Source of the DNA: Flavobacterium cerinum
Lineage (GTDB): Bacteria; Bacteroidota; Bacteroidia; Flavobacteriales; Flavobacteriaceae
Assembly (NCBI RefSeq): GCF_004028155.1
Contig: NZ_SBII01000003.1
Coordinates: 62,001 to 126,000 of the forward strand
Direction of reading: 5' to 3'
Length of the DNA stretch: 64,000 nt
Part shown: piece after piece, positions 59,224-64,000 of the stretch
Layout of the letters: each line of letters begins with the position of its first letter
How positions within the stretch are numbered: the stretch's first letter is position 1
Program-made: the position numbers and the translations under genes
The notes under the pieces: model-generated
The model's database searches: none
What the model was told of the DNA's origin: nothing
The model's input: the letters and a program-made list of their open reading frames with translations, nothing else

Positions 59224-60366
59224 CTATTTTTTTAAAGCTTCCTGTACAGTTATTTTCTTTCCATCTTTAAATGCTACTATAAATGCTGATGAATAGCCTT
59301 TTGCTTTAGCCTGCTCCTGCAGCTCTTTTGCATTATTATATTCAGATGTATCTCCATAATAGTATTTAATTACTGCAGAGCTTGCATCTTTAGTTATATT
59401 ACTAAGTCCATTAAAGTTTGAAGGAACCAACTCAAGCGTTTTACCACTTGCAGCAATTTGTACTTTAAACACTACTCCTTTTGCAGATGCAGCAGGCGTG
59501 TTGCTTTCTGTATTTTTAGAAGGCTTTTCAACAACTTCGGGCTTTTCTACTTTTGGTTGTTTTTTATCAATAACAATAACAGGTGTTTCATCCTGAGAGT
59601 TATCGCCGTTAACAAAATATTCTTTTTTATACGACAATATTGCTTTTGCTATAGCCTTCGCCATATCGTCCTGTCCTTCATCAGAATTTAAATAGGTACC
59701 TTCAGGCAGATAAGAAATGAATCCCATTTCTATAAGAATACTTGGCATAGCTGTTTTATGCAATACCCAAAATGGTGCTTGCTTAACTCCTCTTTTGTTC
59801 CTATTAAGATCTTCCTTAAATATTTCTTCTACTCTACTGGCTAAATCAATACTCTGGCTTCTGTATGCTTCCTGCTGAATCGTTATACCTATTAAGGTCT
59901 CCGGAGCGTTTGGATCAAAACCTGCATACTTCACCTTATAGTCTTTCTCAAGTGTTATAACCGAGTTCTCCTTTTTAGCCACTTCAAGTTGAGATGCATT
60001 TTTCGTTGTACCAATTACAAATGTTTCTGTACCAAATGCCGTTTTTTTAACCTCTCCATTGCAGTGAATTGATACAAACAAATTAGCATCTGCTTTATTT
60101 GCAATATTAGGACGCTCTGTTAGTTCAATAAAAACATCAGTCTTTCTTGTGAAAATAACATCTACAGCCGGATCTTTTTCCAAAAGCTTCCCTACTTTTA
60201 AAGCTACATTCAATGCGATATTTTTCTCAATAAATCCATGGTAGATCGCACCATAATCTTTACCCCCATGCCCGGGATCAAGTACAACCTTGAATTTTGA
60301 GTTGCCCTGTCCAAACGAAGCGGTAGAAAATATAATGAATGTTAAAAAAGCCAGTTTTAATTTCAT
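59224..60366 (-). CDS. N-acetylmuramoyl-L-alanine amidase (AmiC-like)
   Basis: A 380-residue exported amidase_3 enzyme, with a signal peptide (MKLKLAFLTFIIFSTASFGQ) and a zinc-dependent catalytic domain at about 25-240. Zinc ligands are in DPGHGGKDYGAIYHG, NLFVSIHCNGEVK and ILIEMGFIS (catalytic Glu). After a Pro/Lys-rich linker (about 255-290), a C-terminal SPOR-like domain (about 295-380, FKVQIAASGKTLEL) binds septal glycan. It is divergent from lptD. An upstream ATG at 60378 adds four residues. Confidence 0.9.
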   Translation of the reverse strand: MKLKLAFLTFIIFSTASFGQGNSKFKVVLDPGHGGKDYGAIYHGFIEKNIALNVALKVGKLLEKDPAVDVIFTRKTDVFIELTERPNIANKADANLFVSIHCNGEVKKTAFGTETFVIGTTKNASQLEVAKKENSVITLEKDYKVKYAGFDPNAPETLIGITIQQEAYRSQSIDLASRVEEIFKEDLNRNKRGVKQAPFWVLHKTAMPSILIEMGFISYLPEGTYLNSDEGQDDMAKAIAKAILSYKKEYFVNGDNSQDETPVIVIDKKQPKVEKPEVVEKPSKNTESNTPAASAKGVVFKVQIAASGKTLELVPSNFNGLSNITKDASSAVIKYYYGDTSEYNNAKELQEQAKAKGYSSAFIVAFKDGKKITVQEALKK

Positions 60367-60445
60367 GTTCCCTGTCATTGTAATATAGATATTATGCTAC
60401 TTGTGTTATAATTGTATTTAGTGGTTTATTTTGCTAAAAAAATTG

Positions 60446-60453
60446 TAAGTTTG
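60446..60453 (+). promoter_or_regulatory. -7 promoter element for lptD
   Basis: TAAGTTTG, a perfect TAnnTTTG match, 47 nt before the TTG start at 60501. Confidence 0.5.
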
Positions 60454-60500
60454 ACACTTCGAAAATAAGCCACATTTTTACAAAAATAGTATTAAAACCG

Positions 60501-63200
60501 TTGCGTACAAACTTATTTCATATCGTTTTATTATCAATTTTCCTAACAATGGGAAGTTTGAAACTTTCGGCGCAGGAAATACCTTCAACAAAGCACGCCA
60601 TACCCTCTGTAAAACAGAAGGATAGTATCACAAAGAGCATTTCTATAGCTCCGAAACCTGCAACAACTCCGCCGCCAACAGCAACGACCGTTAACGACAC
60701 AAATAAAAAAAAGAGTGATGGTCTTGATGCAATTATTAGGCGTTTAGCGGAAGATTACGAAAAAATAGATCAGGAAAAAAAAGAGATTGAACTTTACAAT
60801 AAAGCCGAATTGTACTATAAAGATATAGAACTTAAGGCAGGTAAAATTGTAATGAACTACGAAAAAAACGAAGTTTATGCCGGAAGGATTAAAGACTCTT
60901 TGGGTAATTATTCCCAATACCCCTATTTTAAACAAGGCACCAATATTGTAGAAGCCGATTCTATACATATTAATACCGTAACCAAAAAAGCCAGGATATG
61001 GAACTCCCGATCGGACCAAGGAGAATTCAGGGTATTTGGCGAGGTCACCAAAAAAGAGAATGACTCGGTTATTTTTATAAAAAATGCACGTTTCACCACC
61101 TCAAAAAATATTAAAGACCCTGAGTACTACTTTTTGGCTCAGAAAATAAAGCTTGTGCCCGGCAAGAAGGTAGTTGTAGGCTTTACAAATATGTGGATTG
61201 CAGACGTACCAACCCCTTTAGCTTTACCTTTTGCCTTTTTCCCTATGAGTGAAAAAGCCGAATCAGGTTTCATAGTACCTACATTTGGTGATAATAACAG
61301 GCAGGGCTATTTTCTTCAAAATGGAGGTTATTACTTTGCATTGAGTGATTATTATGATCTTGCAGTTACAGGAGATTATTACACTAATGGAAGTTACGGA
61401 CTTCGATTCGATTCCAGCTATGCCAATAAGTACAAATACAATGGTAATATAAACATCCGTTTTGAAAATCTTATTACAAGTGAACGCGGACTGCCTGATT
61501 ATGAACGAAAGAATCAGTACAATATACAATGGACACATAACCAGGACTCTAAAGCAAACCCTAATTCAAAATTTTCGGCTAGTGTGAATTTAGGATCCAG
61601 TAAATATTTTAAGAATTCACTTAATATGAATAATGTTGGATCTACTCTAAACAACATACTGTATTCATCTGTTAACTATTCCAAAACATTTCAAACCGTA
61701 CCACAGGTAAATATCTCCTTAGCAGCTACTCACAACCAAAACACAAATACTCAGGAAATAAACATGACACTTCCTACATTACAGGCTAGTGTAGACAGGA
61801 TATTTCCATTTGCAGCTGCAGATGCTCCAAAAAAAGGTATTATAAAAAATATTAACCTTCAGTACAATCTTAAGGGAGAAAACAGAATTAAAACAACTGA
61901 TTCGCTTTTCTTTAAATCTGAAATGTTTAGAGATGCTAAAGTGGGTATGCAACATAGTATTCCAATAAGCACCAATTTTAAAATTTTTAAGCACTTTAGT
62001 GTTTCTGCGGGAACTAACTATCAGGAAACATGGGTAATGAATACCGTTAAAAGAGAATTCAACCCAATTACCAATAAAGATACTCTTATAAATAATATAA
62101 GAGGATTTGATTCTTTCAGAACCTATAATTTCTCGTCAAGTATTGGTACAACGATATATGGTACATATGATTTTGGTGCCGATAAAAAAATCCAGGCAAT
62201 ACGCCATGTAATGCGTCCATCGATTTCTTATACCTACACTCCTAGTTTCGACCAATATTATGACACCTATGAAATTGATGCTACTGGTACACAATACAGA
62301 TCATATACACGCTTTGAAAATGGACTTTTTGGCGCGCCAAGTCAATCCTATTCTAACAACATTGGTATCTCTGTAAATAATACTTTCGAAGCAAAAGTGA
62401 GAGACGATGATGAAAACGCAAAAGAGGCTAAAAAGGTTATGCTTTTAAATAACCTGAACTTCACTACAAGTTATAATATGGCAGCCGATTCTTTGGCATG
62501 GTCACCACTAAGAGTATCTGCTGGTACTAACCTTTTTAAAGAAAAAATGAATCTTAACTTTGCTGCTACTCTGGATCCTTATGCCCTTGACAACGCAAAC
62601 AGAAGAATTGATGTTTACAATATAAATAACGGCGGTAGCTTGTTTAGGTTAACCAGCGCAAACGTTACACTAAACTATTCTTTGGCAAGTACTGATGGCA
62701 ATGGAGATGATAAGGATAAAAACAACCAAACAGCCCGTAATGGCGGCCGTGAAGATGATCTTTTTGGTAGAGCAAGCGATCTTAGCGATAACAGGACCAG
62801 CATGTTTAAAGAAGAAGACGAAAATAAAAAACCAGATAAATCCAGCGGCGGATTTTTTAATGCCAAAATCCCCTGGGATCTTACAATGGCCTACTCCCTA
62901 ACCTATTCTAACGACAGGCGGGAAAAGAAAATATCCGGCAGTTCCCTAATGGTATCCGGTAATGTGGATATCACCCCGCGTTGGAAAATGGGTGTTTCTA
63001 CAGGTTATGACTTCGTGCAAAATGGGGTAACATTTACCCAACTTCGTTTTGAAAGAGACCTTTTAAGCTGGAGAATGGACTTTAACTGGGTTCCTTTTGG
63101 TACGAACATGTACTGGGGCTTCTTTATTGGTATCAAATCATCTGTGCTTAGCGATATCAAATGGGATAAACGCCAGGTTCCGGACAGAAGACTTCAGTAA
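60501..63200 (+). CDS. lptD: LPS assembly outer-membrane protein LptD-like
   Basis: An 899-residue outer-membrane protein. It starts with TTG (MRTNLFHIVLLSIFLTMGS...), giving a signal peptide. A periplasmic OstA-like part (about 80-240, YYKDIELKAGKIVMNYEKNE, FFPMSEKAESGFIVPTFGDN) leads into a large beta-barrel (about 240-895), with repeated aromatic strands. It completes the LPS export route at the outer membrane. In Bacteroidetes this gene is often next to an amidase gene, as here. The acidic linker near 730-770 (DDKDKNNQTARNGGRED) is typical of flavobacterial copies. Confidence 0.85.
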   Translation: MRTNLFHIVLLSIFLTMGSLKLSAQEIPSTKHAIPSVKQKDSITKSISIAPKPATTPPPTATTVNDTNKKKSDGLDAIIRRLAEDYEKIDQEKKEIELYNKAELYYKDIELKAGKIVMNYEKNEVYAGRIKDSLGNYSQYPYFKQGTNIVEADSIHINTVTKKARIWNSRSDQGEFRVFGEVTKKENDSVIFIKNARFTTSKNIKDPEYYFLAQKIKLVPGKKVVVGFTNMWIADVPTPLALPFAFFPMSEKAESGFIVPTFGDNNRQGYFLQNGGYYFALSDYYDLAVTGDYYTNGSYGLRFDSSYANKYKYNGNINIRFENLITSERGLPDYERKNQYNIQWTHNQDSKANPNSKFSASVNLGSSKYFKNSLNMNNVGSTLNNILYSSVNYSKTFQTVPQVNISLAATHNQNTNTQEINMTLPTLQASVDRIFPFAAADAPKKGIIKNINLQYNLKGENRIKTTDSLFFKSEMFRDAKVGMQHSIPISTNFKIFKHFSVSAGTNYQETWVMNTVKREFNPITNKDTLINNIRGFDSFRTYNFSSSIGTTIYGTYDFGADKKIQAIRHVMRPSISYTYTPSFDQYYDTYEIDATGTQYRSYTRFENGLFGAPSQSYSNNIGISVNNTFEAKVRDDDENAKEAKKVMLLNNLNFTTSYNMAADSLAWSPLRVSAGTNLFKEKMNLNFAATLDPYALDNANRRIDVYNINNGGSLFRLTSANVTLNYSLASTDGNGDDKDKNNQTARNGGREDDLFGRASDLSDNRTSMFKEEDENKKPDKSSGGFFNAKIPWDLTMAYSLTYSNDRREKKISGSSLMVSGNVDITPRWKMGVSTGYDFVQNGVTFTQLRFERDLLSWRMDFNWVPFGTNMYWGFFIGIKSSVLSDIKWDKRQVPDRRLQ

Positions 63201-63278
63201 GAACAAAAAACACCGAACTATATTTTTCAACATTAATACCTTTATTATTTTTCTAAAGGTTGTAAGCTTATGCTTTTT

Positions 63279-63286
63279 TATATTTG
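63279..63286 (+). promoter_or_regulatory. -7 promoter element for ridA
   Basis: TATATTTG, a perfect TAnnTTTG match, with TTG at 63260-63262 as a possible -33 element (16 nt upstream) and the ATG 22 nt downstream. Confidence 0.55.
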
Positions 63287-63308
63287 CAGTAAACGTCAAT
63301 AATAAACC

Positions 63309-63689
63309 ATGAAAAAAATAATTTTTACAGACAAAGCCCCTGCTCCTATTGGGCCATACAGCCAGGCTGTTTTATCAGGTAACACACTTTATACTTCAGG
63401 ACAAATTGCTCTGGATCCGCAAACAGGAGAATTAGTGATTGGAGATATTGAAACAGAAACCAAGCAGGTTATGGAAAACATGAAAGCGGTACTGGATGCT
63501 GCCGGAATGAATTTTGAGAACGTTATAAAGACTACTATCTTTATTAGCGACATGAACGACTTCGTAAAGATAAACGGTGTTTATGGCGCTTATTTTAACG
63601 AAAAAACCGCTCCTGCAAGAGAAACGGTTCAGGTGGCAAAACTGCCTAAGAATGTAAATGTGGAAATCTCTATGATTGCTGTGCTATAG
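63309..63689 (+). CDS. ridA: RidA-type 2-iminobutanoate/2-iminopropanoate deaminase
   Basis: A 126-residue trimeric enzyme that removes reactive imine intermediates of amino-acid metabolism. It has APAPIGPYSQAVLSGNTLYTSGQ near the start, KTTIFISDMNDFVKING, and the signature APARETVQVAKLPKNVNVEI, with the active-site Arg in PARE. Length is normal. It overlaps mgsA by 20 bases at the 3' end, tail to tail. Confidence 0.95.
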   Translation: MKKIIFTDKAPAPIGPYSQAVLSGNTLYTSGQIALDPQTGELVIGDIETETKQVMENMKAVLDAAGMNFENVIKTTIFISDMNDFVKINGVYGAYFNEKTAPARETVQVAKLPKNVNVEISMIAVL

Positions 63690-64000
63690 CAATTAAAAAT
63701 AAATCTGCCGATGCAGGGTTTGTGGCAAGTGGCACATTGTGCACATCGCAAACCCTAATCAGCATATTAATATCGGCTTCATGAGCATGGCTTGCTAAAG
63801 GATCTTTAAAAAAGAACACCATTTTAGTTTTACCTTCTGCTACTCTTGCTGCAATCTGTGCATCACCTCCTAATGGCCCCGAAAGCATTTTCTTTACCTT
63901 AAAACCCGCTTTTTCAGCTTTACTTCCCGTTGTACCGGTAGCAATAAGCTTAATATTTTCTTTAATGAGAATATCTTTATGCTTGTTTAAAAACTGAACC
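63670..64000 (-). CDS. mgsA: methylglyoxal synthase, 3' part
   Basis: The C-terminal 109 residues of methylglyoxal synthase (glycolytic bypass, DHAP to methylglyoxal). The 5' end is beyond the right edge. It contains IATGTTGSKAEKAGFKVK, the catalytic-site motif SGPLGGDAQIAARV and HAHEADINMLIRVCDVHNVP. Stop overlaps ridA by 20 bases. Confidence 0.9.
   Translation of the reverse strand, partial: VQFLNKHKDILIKENIKLIATGTTGSKAEKAGFKVKKMLSGPLGGDAQIAARVAEGKTKMVFFFKDPLASHAHEADINMLIRVCDVHNVPLATNPASADLFLIAIAQQS

Noticed and set aside
1-64000. CRISPR array, tRNA or rRNA genes, insertion sequences
   Set aside because: No regularly spaced direct repeats, no cloverleaf-like sequence and no transposase-like protein were recognised on either strand; short tRNAs could still be missed by eye.

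Overview
The window looks like chromosomal DNA of a member of the Flavobacteriaceae, most likely Flavobacterium or a close relative. The evidence is low GC, promoters of the Bacteroidetes type (TAnnTTTG -7 boxes), no obvious Shine-Dalgarno sequences, a type IX secretion (T9SS) sorting-domain protein, bacillithiol synthesis (bshA), a lipoprotein-rich envelope, a ccoI-ccoS-ccoN order for cbb3 oxidase, and an intergenic repeat RNA of the kind seen between Flavobacterium genes. No rRNA, tRNA, CRISPR array, transposase or phage gene was seen.

Left end (1-9200): the 5' end of a cbb3 oxidase operon (ccoN partial, ccoS, ccoI) runs leftward and is divergent from a Crp/Fnr-family regulator. A palindrome of the form TGA-N6-TCA lies upstream of ccoS, in the ccoI/fnr intergenic region, and upstream of a 602-residue NPD-like flavoprotein with a cysteine-rich C-terminal part. 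In all three leftward promoters it sits exactly 33 nt from the -7 box, so the three units are probably one oxygen-responsive regulon. Between them (4.0-7.2 kb) is a block of small, unrelated, co-oriented accessory genes separated by palindromic spacers, which resembles a gene-cassette array.

9.2-18.2 kb: a Bcr/CflA-type MFS exporter, a MoxR/chelatase-like AAA ATPase with a VWA partner, two DoxX-like membrane proteins, a second Crp/Fnr-type regulator, a CPA1 Na+/H+ antiporter, an aldo/keto reductase and a hemolysin III-type membrane protein. 18.2-24.4 kb: a large multi-PAS histidine kinase, then a deletion scar in which a LuxR-type regulator and a nucleoside-sugar epimerase-like gene have both lost their 5' parts, a structured repeat RNA, the agmatine-to-putrescine genes aguB and aguA, and a thioredoxin.

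24.5-36.4 kb: cell-wall enzymes (L,D-transpeptidase, NlpC/P60), a low-GC islet with an immunity-like gene flanked by two almost identical terminators, a redox operon (mdaB, ABM monooxygenase, aldo/keto reductase, VOC protein) divergent from its LysR regulator, an HxlR repressor with two tandem palindromes facing a DUF2306 membrane gene, and a HipA-like kinase/DUF3037 pair preceded by repeated inverted repeats. An AraC-type regulator and a CheY-like receiver follow.

36.5-50.3 kb: fumC, GNAT acetyltransferase, DUF1003 and CorA proteins, the histidine-degradation genes hutI and hutG (unlinked to each other), a T9SS cargo protein, a cation diffusion facilitator, a RhlE-like helicase, and a small ABC-ATPase operon with a 92-residue membrane partner. 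50.3-64 kb: bshA, a NagZ-like GH3/beta-lactamase fusion, a leftward operon of Fe-S oxidoreductase, HAD phosphatase, CCG-domain protein and a conserved protein, then MlaD, an N-acetylmuramoyl-L-alanine amidase, divergent LptD, RidA, and a truncated mgsA at the right edge.
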